DNA of 64,000 nucleotides from positions 377,336,114-377,400,113 of the forward strand of contig CM077676.1 in the NCBI GenBank assembly GCA_039707655.1, given 5' to 3'. This stretch comes from Elymus sibiricus (lineage: Eukaryota; Streptophyta; Magnoliopsida; Poales; Poaceae). Below, piece by piece: positions 1 through 9,544 of the stretch (position 1 is its first letter; the number at the start of each line of letters is the position of its first letter). A program made the position numbers and the translations under genes. The notes under the pieces were generated by a model. That model made no database searches, had not been told where the DNA came from, and saw nothing but the letters and a program-made list of their open reading frames with translations.

Positions 1-298
1 CCGCCCGCCCGCCGCCTGCGTTTCCGGCCACTTCCGCCGGCGGAATCGCGCCGCCGGGCCGCACTACACCCGGGTCCCCTCGCCGGCGCCCCGGAACCGC
101 CGAGCCGAGCCGCCCCCGGGTCGCCGCCGCCCCGGATCGACCGCCGCCCGGTCGCCGCCCGCCCCGGATTCGCTGAGCCGCCCCTGGGTAGCCGCCGCCC
201 CGGATCGACCGCAGCCGGTGAGCCCCTTTTCTGCCCCTTGTAGCTCGACCGCAGGTGTTGTAATTTCACTGATGCGAGCTCGGATGCGGTTTTTGTAG

Positions 299-1604
299 AT
301 GGATTTGAGCCCTTGCGAGCAATTTTTGCTCGAGGATTCGTCCTCGTCCTACGACTCGGACGTGGAGTCGATGCTCGAACGCCATCGGCAGCAGATAGTG
401 GTGGCAGTCCTAGCCGTGAAGGAGGTCGAGGATCGAAACCGCAAGAGACGGCGAGGATTGACCGTCGGCCGACTTTGCATTCCTCGCAACCTCCATCTCG
501 GGAACATGATGTTGATGCAAGACTACTTCGCGGACAATCCTACCTATCCACCGCACCTCTTCCGGAGAAGGTATCGAATGCGCCGATCCCTCTTCGTTAA
601 AATTGTGCAAGCTTGCGAGGCCAATTGTCGGTTTTTTACTCAAAGGAGAAACGCCGCGGGCTTGTTGGGTTTTAGCGCATATCAAAAAATCTCGGCAGCT
701 ATGCGGGTGATTGCATATGGCATTCCGGCTGACTATGCCGACGAGTATCTTCGCATTGGCGAAGATACCACAATTGAGTCAGTGCATAGGTTCGCCAAAG
801 TGATCATCCGCGTCTTTGGTCCTGTCTATCTTCGTGCACCCAACGAGGAAGACACTAAAAAGTTGATGGCAGCAAATGAGAAGCGAGGTTGGCCCGGCAT
901 GCTAGGAAGCGTTGATTGCATGCATTGGACTTGGAAAAACTGCCCGAAGGCATGGCACGGGCAATATTGTAGCAAGTCTCGTGATGCAACAATTGTGCTA
1001 GAGGCCGTAGCATCCGAGGATTTATGGATTTGGCATTGTTTTTTTGGAATGCTGAGTACTCTCAATGATATCAATGTGTTGCAACGGTCTCATTTGTTTG
1101 CTAGACTTGCTAGTGGTGATGCTCTTGCTTGCAACTTCACGGTGAATGGGCATGAGTAAACAAAGGGAGTACTATATTGCAGATGATATTTACCCTTCTT
1201 GGTGTACATTTGTCAAGAGCATCAAAAAGCCCAAAACTAGGAAGCATATTGAATTTGCAAAGGTACAAGAGGCTGCCAGAAAAGATATTAAAAGAGCCTT
1301 TGGGGTTTTGCAATCTAGATTTGCCATTGTTCGTGGTCCTGCTCATTTTTGGGACAAGAAAACCCTGAGCAACATCATGACATGTTGTGTGATTCTTCAC
1401 AACATGATCATCGAAGATGAGAGGGACATGAACTTGGAGTTCTTCTACGACAATGTCGGTAGCCGTGTGAAGCCAGCTAGAGACCCTGACCTCATACAAG
1501 CATTTCTTCAGACATACCGGCAGATTGAAGACGCAAACACCCACCATCAGCTTCAGGAGGACCTCATTGAGCACCATTGGCAAAGGCATGGCCAAAGGCA
1601 TTGA
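299..1604 (+). pseudogene. PIF/Harbinger DDE transposase, frameshifted
   Basis: The product would be a Harbinger-type DDE transposase (HARBI1-like nuclease fold). Seen: one frame runs 299-1159 and carries the first catalytic aspartate in SVDCMHW (codon 914-916) and the second in LNDINVL (codon 1067-1069). Homology then moves to another frame (1146-1604) from YYIADDIYPSW onward, so one indel near 1150-1160 breaks the gene. In the second frame the family motif usually reading VERAFG is IKRAFG: the third catalytic position (codon 1290-1292) is Lys, not Glu. Known: these three acidic residues coordinate the metal ions. Inferred: this copy has been inactive for some time. Family assignment is secure. 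Confidence 0.88.
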
Positions 1605-1800
1605 GCACCATTGGCAAAGGCTACGGCCAATTTTACATTCATTTCATTTAATTCATGTGTGATCGGTAATTGTTGTATTGAATTCTTAGTTTAATTCGGT
1701 GATTTGAATAATTATTGTAATTTGGATTCATAATATTCACATTTTATTTTATATTGAATTCGTAATTCTATGTAATATGTGAGATATGTGTCAAATTCAG

Positions 1801-1887
1801 AAAAAACCACGCGTTTTGCGGGCTGGCGCGGGCTGCGGCCGAACAAACCCCGCATAGCCGCAGCCCACGCCAGCCCGCAAAACGCGT
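1801..1887. repeat. Long GC-rich inverted repeat near Harbinger right end
   Basis: About 1808-1839 (ACGCGTTTTGCGGGCTGGCG and onward) is the near-perfect inverse of about 1857-1887, with a short spacer. It would fold into a strong hairpin lying 60 to 140 bases inside the transposon end. It may be a subterminal transposase-binding region or a small-RNA source; that is inference only. Confidence 0.7.
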
Positions 1888-1952
1888 TTTCCGCGACCTG
1901 TAAACGCGCTATAAGGCTTCGCGATATAAGGGGTCTGCTAGAGATGCTCTAA

Positions 1953-2612
1953 GGTGTCTACGAAGGAGATCTTCAGACTGCATGGGTTGCCTCTGGCAAT
2001 TATCTCAGATCGTGACATGATATTTACCAGTAACAAGTGGCAAAAGATGCTTCCTTTGTGTCGCACCGAGCTGCATCTCAGTTCACCATACCATCGACAG
2101 ACAGACATCCACACAGAGCGAGCGAATCAGTGTCTCGAAGCACACCTCAGGTGTGCAACGCATTCTCGTCCCGGAAATTGATCGAAGTGGCTCTCTTTGG
2201 GGGAGTACTGGTATAATACGTCATTTCAATCGTCGCTCGTCAAAACTCCCTTTGAAGTGATTTATGGACATCTGCCCAGAGAATTTGGAGTGGCTCAAGT
2301 CGATGAATGTTCAGTACTACGTTGACTGCTTGGCTTCAGTAAAGGGAAGTAATGCAGGAACACCTGCAAATAACAAATGAAAACATGCTTAGGATCACAT
2401 GAAAGCACAAGATGATCACCACCACACTGACAGAGAGTTTGAAGTGGGAGACGCAGTTCTGTTGACGTGTATCACACGACATCCGCACCAGAAACTCGCC
2501 TTTCGTTATTATGTCCATACCATGTGGAGGCTCGTGTGGACGTCAGTGGCATACAAGCTCAAATTACCCGCGACCCACAAGATCCATCATGTAGTGTATG
2601 TCTCACGGCTGA
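1953..2612 (+). pseudogene. Ty3/gypsy pol remnant: integrase C-half and C-terminal region
   Basis: Translation shows the second half of a gypsy integrase core. The motif IISDRD holds a catalytic aspartate, followed by YHRQTD and TERANQCLE, which holds the glutamate. WYNTSF and TPFEVIYGH come next, after an in-frame stop at 2179-2181. A second open piece (2399-2674) resembles the post-integrase region (FEVGDAVLL, then VAYKLKLPATHKIHHVVYVSRL). Several stops and frame changes separate the pieces. The sequence stops at 2612 where a Harbinger element is inserted, and the probable continuation is at about 32456. This is the oldest layer of the nest. Confidence 0.8.
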
Positions 2613-3701
2613 GAGCATCTCTAGCAGATCCCGCAATCGACCGACCCGTAAAATTCGTTTACGGGTTTCCGTAAACGAATTTTATGGGACGACAGACGCG
2701 GAGACAGAACAGATCCTACATACATCATCGGAATTCAACTCGATTTTAAAACTAGTAGTTCGCGCCATAGCATCACCGGAGTTCCACATAAACATAGTTC
2801 ATACAAGCTTAATTAAACATACTTCAAACGGAAATTAAACTAGTTCATACTACGCCATAACATCACCGGAGTTCTACGCGTCGGCACCGGAGCCGGAGTC
2901 GTCGTCGTCGCCCTTGTCGCCGGAGCCGTCCTCACGTGGCGGGGGCTCGTTGCCATGGAGGGTGTGGTAGATCAACGTGCTGGGGAGGGTTTGTTGGAGC
3001 TGATACTCCTCTCGGAGCGCCGGCAACTGCGCAGCCGCGGTTGCATCTCTGGCGGTGGCGGCCTCCCTCGCCTGCCACCACGCGGTCTCGGCCGCCCGGA
3101 GCCACTGGAGGGACGGATTGAAGAGCCTCCCGAGGCGCCGTAAACTCGCCCATGCCCGCGGGACGGTGTTGTGGGACTTCGCGCCGCGAGTGCGTGCCGC
3201 CTCCCTTTGCCTGTCCGACACGGGAGGGCGGAGGGAGGAGTTGCCGGCCTCGTCGTCGTTGCGCCGCTTGCAGCTGGCGAACCCATCGCGGCCTCCGAAC
3301 CCCCTGCGGCACCCGAACCCATCGCGGCCGTCGAACCCCCCTGCCGTCGCCACGCCCTGCACCCGCAGACGCCATCGCCGCCAAGATCCGGTCGAAAACC
3401 ACGCCGCAAAACGCTGCCAGAGCTCACTTGATTTCTCGTCGGAGTGGAAGAATCGTGGCGGAGAGGGATGGAGGAAAAGGCGGACGGATACTCTAAATCA
3501 CCCCGGCGCCGGCATATATACCGGATTGGAGGGCGGTTACGGGCCTCCCGTAAAAGATTTACGGGCCGGACCCGTTTTGACGGATCTGCTCGGGCCGTAT
3601 TTTTGGGTCATCCCGTAAACCGGCCGGAAAAACGCAGTTTTTTTTTAACCGACGGAAAAATGCAGTTCGTCGGCCTTTTGCGAGATCTGCTAGAGATGCT
3701 C
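2613..3701. mobile_element. Non-autonomous PIF/Harbinger element
   Basis: Terminal inverted repeats GAGCATCTCTAGCAGATC (from 2613) and its inverse (ending 3701) bound a 1089-bp element, flanked on both sides by TGA (2610-2612 and 3702-3704). It lies inside the gypsy pol remnant. It encodes no transposase. The interior contains a GC-rich minus-strand frame (2874-3362). Confidence 0.85.
2874..3362 (-). CDS. Hypothetical ORF carried by the Harbinger element
   Basis: A 162-residue frame lies fully inside the 2613-3701 element. The N-terminal third is Gly/Arg rich (repeats around GRDGFG), the middle is basic with Trp residues (LQWLRAAETAWWQAREA), and the C-terminus is acidic (GDKGDDDDSGSG). PIF/Harbinger elements often carry a second, Myb-like DNA-binding protein; the spaced tryptophans are weakly compatible, but no Myb repeat is convincing. 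The region is about 65% GC, so overlapping frames on both strands are open by chance and this one could be spurious. Confidence 0.3.
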   Translation of the reverse strand: MQGVATAGGFDGRDGFGCRRGFGGRDGFASCKRRNDDEAGNSSLRPPVSDRQREAARTRGAKSHNTVPRAWASLRRLGRLFNPSLQWLRAAETAWWQAREAATARDATAAAQLPALREEYQLQQTLPSTLIYHTLHGNEPPPREDGSGDKGDDDDSGSGADA

Positions 3702-3707
3702 TGAAGA

Positions 3708-3935
3708 GAGGTAAAATCACCATAGGTCATAGAACTTGTCCAACATGTGATGGTTTAGTCCTAAAACTTGCAAAAATTAACTCTACCATCCTAAAACTTG
3801 CACACAATGTGCAAATTTAGTCCGGAGCCAATCAGAACGCGACATGTGGCGCCCTGCTGGGTGAGCTGGTCAACAGTGCACTTTTGTGGATAGCCCCCTG
3901 CCATTTTTCTAATCAACCCTCAGTACACGTAATCC
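3708..3935 (+). repeat. Left terminal inverted repeat of Mutator-like element
   Basis: About 228 bp that match the reverse complement of 32218-32446 at an estimated 85% by eye. Shared blocks include ATGATGGTTTAGTCCTAAAA, CTGGGTGAGCTGGTCAACAG and CCAATCAGAACGCGACATGT. Confidence 0.9.
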
Positions 3936-4185
3936 CCTAGCCATCTCGTACAATCAAAGCTCGTGCTAGGCGCCATCCGTCAATGTGCACATATTTAAAT
4001 GAATTAAGCATGTTTGATTGTCTTGTTAAGAGGACCCATCGCTCCCATCTCTCATCTCTAGGAGTGTTCATGTCAGCGCAACATTACTTGCTTCCAGCGT
4101 GCGCACGGCAGCGCGTAGCTCCGACGAGCGCAGTACCTGCTTGTAGCAGAAGCACCCAGGTTGGAGCGGCTGCGCACCTGCGCCA
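3936..4185. other. Unique left interior of the Mutator-like element
   Basis: Non-coding stretch between the inverted end and the minisatellite. No recognisable gene fragment is seen. Confidence 0.5.
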
Positions 4186-4612
4186 TCATGCCGCCCGCCG
4201 GTTCGAGCTAAACTCCGGCGAACTTGCATGTTGCAATGATGTATCCATTGTAACTCTGACGAGCAGCGGTGCGGCCGGCCGGCTTGAACTAAACTCCGGC
4301 GAACTTGCATGCCGCAATGATGCATCCATTGTAACTCCAACGAGCAGCGGTGTGGCCGGCCGGCTCGAACTAAACTCCGGCGAACTTGCATGCTGCAATG
4401 ATGCATCCATTGTAACTCCGACGAGCAGCGGTGTGGCCGGCCGGCTCGAACTAAACTCCGGTGAACTTGCATACCGCAATGATGCATTCATTGTAACTCC
4501 AACGAGCAGCGGTGCGGCCGGCCGGCTTGAACTAAACTCCGGCGAGCTTGCATGCCGTAATGATGCATCCATTGTAACTCCGACGAGCAGCGGTCGGTCG
4601 GCCGGATCAACG
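4186..4612. repeat. 81-bp minisatellite, five copies
   Basis: The unit begins near GAACTAAACTCCGG (4205, 4286, 4367 and on) and contains GGCCGGCCGG. The period is exactly 81 bp, so a 27-residue peptide repeat (around ELNSGELAC and SIVTPTSSG) stays open in the + frame 3983-4732, and overlapping minus frames also stay open. That frames are open on both strands argues for a non-coding array with a length divisible by three. It lies inside the Mutator-like element, next to the hAT insertion. Confidence 0.9.
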
Positions 4613-4689
4613 CATCGCTTTCAGCAGCAGCAGCTACACCCAGGTTGCACAGCTGTCGCCAGGGACGCACTAGTAGAAAACAGGCCTTT

Positions 4690-4945
4690 CGTCCGGGGCA
4701 TTAGTCCCGGTCGGGTTTTGGACCGGGACTAATGTGACCACTAGTCCCGGTTCGAACGGCTAGGCTTTAGTCCCGGTTCATATGTGATCTCTAGTCCCGG
4801 TTGGTACACCAACCGGGACTAAAGGGGTGGTGGCAGGCTGGCGTCAGGCTGGGGCCCCTGCGAGCCCCTTTAGTCCCGGTTGGTAACACCAACCGGGACT
4901 AGAGATGGACCTTCAGTCCCGGTTGGTATCACCAACCAGGACTAA
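4690..4945. repeat. Left subterminal repeat array of the CACTA
   Basis: Several copies of TAGTCCCGGTTGGT and ACCAACCGGGACTA alternate in direct and inverted order and form hairpins. Known: in En/Spm elements subterminal motifs of this kind are transposase-binding sites. Confidence 0.9.
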
Positions 4946-4961
4946 AGATATCACTATATAT

Positions 4962-4972
4962 AGTGCTTCGTC
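4962..4972 (+). promoter_or_regulatory. TATA box of the first CACTA transcription unit
   Basis: CACTATATATAGTG lies directly after the left subterminal array and before an untranslated leader with a pyrimidine-rich stretch. The next coding exon starts at 5450. The spacing supports a promoter; the transcription start itself is inferred. Confidence 0.6.
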
Positions 4973-5449
4973 CAGCCCGAGCCCAAGCTCTCCTTTCTCT
5001 CCTCTGTTCTCTTCCCCTTTGCTCGAGCTCATACTCCATTTTTGCCAAGATTTGTCAAGATTTGAAGCACCCCATCTATCCAAGTGTTCACAAAGGTTAG
5101 CAACTTTGTCCTTTCATCTCTCATTGCTAGATTAGCTCGTGCAATGCTCTATAAGTATAGTGATTTGTGGGTTTTAGTTTGGGAGTAATTATGTGGGAGT
5201 TTATTTGATTTATATGCAATTTGAGCTCAAATTAACTTTTTAGTTTGCATATGTGTAGGTGTGGTTTACTTAGTGCCTTTCCGTCCCCGTCCTAACCACT
5301 GTTGATCGCCCGCACCGTCCCGTCGCCGGCACCACCTTGGTGAGCCTCTTGTTCTTATCCTTTTTATATAAAAAAATCTTATTGGTATGATTTAGATAGT
5401 TACTTGTATAATTTTCTTACTTGTATGATAGTTTGTTATACATAGTGCC

Positions 5450-5893
5450 ATGGTTTTGATATCCGTCCCCGTCGGCCCTCGTCCGGTTTATGATTCGGAT
5501 GTGGTATATTCTCTTTTATAACTATTTGTTGCATTTCGTGTTTATGACAATTATGCCTATCAAGTTGACATAGAAATTTTTATCTAGGAGGTATGTGAAC
5601 CGGAAATTGCAACCGACCCTCTTGTCGAGAAGTTAAATTTAGTTGAAAAAGAAAATGAGTATTTGAAAGAAAAATTGAAAAGAATTGAAGAAGAGAAGAT
5701 GAAATTGAAGTTGTATGTTGCTGATGTCGTTGATGATCACAAGATCAAGGTGGATGCAATGCGCTTGAAGATTAGAAAGATTAGAAAATATGCCGTTAAT
5801 AAAGAGGCTTGGTATCATTATGCTGTTAGATCAATAATTACCTTAGTTGCGATTTTGATCGCATTTGTTGTTGCATTTAAATGCTTTAGCTAG
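5450..5893 (+). CDS. Small CACTA protein with coiled coil and C-terminal membrane segment
   Basis: Two exons fit: 5450-5503 (MVLISVPVGPRPVYDSDV) ending at a GT donor, and 5588-5893 after a CTAG acceptor, both in phase 0, giving 119 residues. Residues from about 30 to 75 are rich in Lys and Glu with heptad-like spacing (KENEYLKEKLKRIEEEK). The C-terminus has a hydrophobic stretch (IITLVAILIAFVVAF) ending FKCFS. Similar small frames recur in Triticeae CACTA elements upstream of the transposase; their role is not known to me. It sits about 90 bp upstream of the transposase start and may share its transcript. No lesion is seen. Confidence 0.6.
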
Positions 5894-5984
5894 ATAGTTT
5901 TATGTTGTTTTATGAGAATAAGTGTGTATGAACTTTATGTATGAACTTGTATTAATTTGGTCTTTTCGGTGTTGTGTAATGAAG

Positions 5985-8900
5985 ATGAGTCGGCAATGGA
6001 TGTATGATGACCGACGCTCTCCCCAGTTCACTAATGGCGTGCATAGTTTTTCTGCGTGCGGCTGAGGCAAACAAGCGGAATGGTTTTATGTGTTGTCCAT
6101 GTGGTGTCTGTAAGAATGATAGGAATTACTCTAGCTCAAAAGTCATTCACGTCCACCTGTTTACGTCCGGTTTCATGTCCGGCTATAACTGTTGGACCAA
6201 GCACGGAGAAAGAGGGGTTCTAATGGAAGAGAATGAAGAAGAAGAGGATGATGACAACTATCCTGGGTTCCCTGAATACGATGGTACTACAATGGGGGAA
6301 GAGAATGAAGAAGAAGAAGCTGAAGAAGAGGCATCAGATGAGCCCGCTGATGATCTTGGTCGAGCCATTGCTGATGCAAAAAGAAACTGCGAAAGTGAAA
6401 AGGAGAAGTTGAAGCTGCAGCGCATGTTAGAGGATCACAAAAAATTGTTGTACCCAAATTTCGAAGATGGCAACACAAAGCTCGGTACCACACTGGAATT
6501 GCTGCAATGGAAGGCAGAGAATGGTGTATCTGACAAGGGATTTGAAAAGTTGCTGAAAATAATGAAGAAGAAGCTTCCAAAGGACTACAAATTGCCCGAC
6601 AGTACGTACGAAGCAAAGAAGGCTGTCTGCCCTATAGGATTAGAGGTGCAGAAGATACATGCATGCCCTAATGACTGCATCCTCTACCGCGGTGAGGAGT
6701 ACGAGAATTTGAATGCATGCCCGATATGCGGTGCATTGCGCTATAAGATCAGCCGTGATGACCCTGGTGATGATGTTGAGGGCGAGCGCCCCAGGAAGAG
6801 GATTCTTGCCAAGGTGATGTGGTATGCTCCTATAATACCACGGTTGAAACGTTTGTTCCAAAACAAAGAGCATGCCAAGTTGTTGCGATGGCACAAAGAA
6901 GACCGTAAGAAAGACGGGAAGTTGAGAGTACCCGCTGATGGGTCGCAGTGGAGAAAAATCGAGAGCAAGTGGCCGGAATTTGCAGGTGACGCAAGGAACT
7001 TATGGTTTGGTATAAGTGCAGATGGCATTAATCCTTTTGGGGAGCAGAGCAGCAATCATAGCACCTGGCCTGTGACTCTATGTATCTATAACCTTCCTCC
7101 TTGGTTGTGCATGAAGCGGAAGTTCATTATGATGTCAGTGCTCATCCAAGGCCCTAAGCAACCCAGCAACGACATTGATGTGTACCTAAGGCCATTAGTT
7201 GAAGAATTTTTACAGCTGTGGGACATAAAAGGTGTACGTGTGTGGGATGAGCACAAACAGCAGGAATTTGACCTACGAGCGTTGCTGTTTGTAACCATCA
7301 ATGATTGGCCTGCTCTTAGCAACCTTTCAGGATAGACAAACAAGGGATACCACGCATGCACGCACTGTTTAGATGAGACCGAAAGTATATATTTGGATAA
7401 ATGTAAGAAGAATGTGTACCTGGGACATCGTCGATTTCTTCCGATCAACCATCTCTTAAGAAAAAAAGGCAAGCATTTCAAAGGTGAGGCGGATCACCGG
7501 AAGAAGCCTGACCACCGTACTGGTGATCATATACTTGATATGGTCAAGGATTTAAAAGTAATCTTTGGAAAGGGTCCTGGCGGACAATCTATTCCGAATG
7601 TCGCTGACGGACACGCACCCATGTGGAAGAAGAAATCTATATTTTGGGACCTACCCTATTGGAAAGTCCTAGAGGTCCGCTCTGCAATCGACGTGATGCA
7701 CGTGTCGAAGAATCTTTGCGTGAACCTGCTAGGCTTCTTGGGCGTGTATGGGAAGACAAAAGATACACCGGAGGCACGGGAGGACCAGCAATGTATGCAC
7801 GAAAAAGACGGCATGCATCCAAAGCAGTATCAAGGTTCTGCCAGCTACGCTCTTACCAAAGAAGAGAAGGAAATCTTCTTTGAATGCCTGCTCAGTATGA
7901 AGGTCCCGTCTGGCTTCTTGTCGAATATAAAGGGAATAATAAATATGGCAGAGAAAAAATTCCAAAACCTAAAGTCTCATGACTACCATGTGATTATGAC
8001 ACAATTACTTCCGGTTGCATTGAGGGGGCTTCTACCGGAAAATTTTCGATTAGCCATTGTGAAGCTATGTGCATTCCTCAATGCAATTTTCCAGAAGGTA
8101 ATCGATCAAGAAATCCTACCAAGAATACAGAATGATTTGGTGCAATGTCTTGTCAGTTTCGAGTTGGTGTTCCCACCATCCTTCTTCAATATCATGACGC
8201 ACGTCCTAGTTCACCTAGTCAAAGAGATTGCCATTCTAGTTTCTGTATTTCTACACAATATGTTCCCCTTTGAGAGGTTCATGGGAGTCTTAAAGAAATA
8301 TGTTCATAACCGTGCTAGGCCAGAAGGAAGCATCTCCAAGGGCCATGAAACAGAGGAGGTTATTGAGTTTTGTGTTGACTTTATTCCTGACCTTAAGCCG
8401 ATTGGTGTTCCTGAATCGCGGCATGAGGGGAGACTGAGTGGAAAAGGCACGCTAGGAAAGGATGAAGTAATATGTAGGGACGGGCATTCTTGGGCCCAAG
8501 CACACTACACAGTTCTACAAAATTCCACCTTGGTGGCTCCGTATATCGAGGAACACATGGATATTGTACGCTCCAAGAACCCGGAGCAGTCTGACCCCTG
8601 GATTAAACATACACACATGGCGACTTTCGGCGGTTGGTTGCAAACACATCTCATGAATGACGACAGTGTTGGAGATGAGCTGTACTTGTTGGCCAAGTCA
8701 CCATCTTCGACTATATTGACTTTCAAAGGGTACGAGATTAATGGGAATAAATTTTACACGATCGCCCAAGATAAAAAGAGCACCAACCAAAACAGTGGTG
8801 TCCGCTTTGATGCAACAAACACCAATAGGGAAAAGGACACATATTATGGTTACATAGAGGAGATATGGGAACTTGATTATGGACGTGAGTTTAAGGTCCC

Positions 8901-9333
8901 TTTGTTTCGGTGCAAATGGGTCAATCTGACAGGAGGCGGGGTAAAGGTAGACCCGCAGTACGAAATGACAACAGTGGATCTCAACAATCTTGGGTACACA
9001 GACGAACCATTCGTCCTAGCCAATGATGTGGCGCAGGTTTTCTATGTGAAGGACATGTCTACCAAACCGAGAAAAAGGAAAGATAAGGAAGCGAATACAT
9101 CATACGGTGAGCCAAAGCGCAACATAGTTCTTTCAGGGAAAAGAAACATCGTGGGAGTGGAGGACAAGACAGACATGTCAGAAGATTATGAAAAGTTTCA
9201 TGAAATTCCTCCCTTCACAGTGAAGACTGACCCAAGCATCCTGTTAAATGATGAAAATTGTCCATGGTTACAGCGCAAAGGGACACACGCGAAGAAAAAG
9301 TTTTATACCCCAAGATCCCACTCTGGGATGTGA
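5985..9333 (+). pseudogene. CACTA transposase (Tnp2/TNPD type), two lesions
   Basis: Expected product: the DDE-type transposase of En/Spm elements. The family start is MSRQWMYDDRRSPQF at 5985. An extra T in the run 6047-6051 shifts the frame, and the remaining frame continues from 6004 with the N-terminal association domain (GFMCCPCGVCKN, then SGYNCWTKHGE). The Transposase_21 core follows (CPICGALRYK; SADGINPFGEQSS; NLPPWLCMKRKF). At 7333-7335 a TAG replaces the Gln codon of the usual LSGQTNKGYHACTHC. The frame resumes and runs to 9333 with a DUF4218-type region (LLPVALRGLLPENFRLAIVK; MFPFERFMGVLKKY) and a DUF4216-type region (YYGYIEEIWELDY; FRCKWVN). Only two single-base events separate it from an open frame, so decay is recent. 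Confidence 0.92.
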
Positions 9334-9544
9334 CCGGCTTCACCGTCATCACTTTCTTCTCTAGTGAGTAGCCGAGATAGGCCTGAGAGAGAAGTTAAGC
9401 GCTGGAGGTGTTGTCATGTCAGTCAAGTCGAGGGGGCTCTCTCCCGCCGCTTGGGCGACAGCTGGAAACCCAAGTGAGCTCCGTGGCACTTGCATGCACC
9501 GTGTTGTCATCCTTCGCGTGTGCCGCTCTGCTCGTGCTCCGCCG

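Larger units (their letters stand above)
1..1949 (+). mobile_element. PIF/Harbinger DNA transposon, 5' end outside window
   Basis: The right terminal repeat reads GGTCTGCTAGAGATGCTC and ends at 1949, followed by TAA, which fits the TWA target preference of PIF/Harbinger elements. The left end is not in the window. The first 300 bases are very GC rich and repetitive (CGCCGCC-type) and precede the transposase frame. The same terminal sequence bounds the element at 2613-3701, so both belong to one family. The right side abuts gypsy pol sequence, which suggests insertion into that older retroelement. Confidence 0.82.

Noticed and set aside
3055..3618. Plus-strand frame of 187 codons in GC-rich DNA
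   Set aside because: It lies within a Harbinger element where six frames are largely open because of high GC content; it shows no domain and overlaps a better minus-strand candidate.
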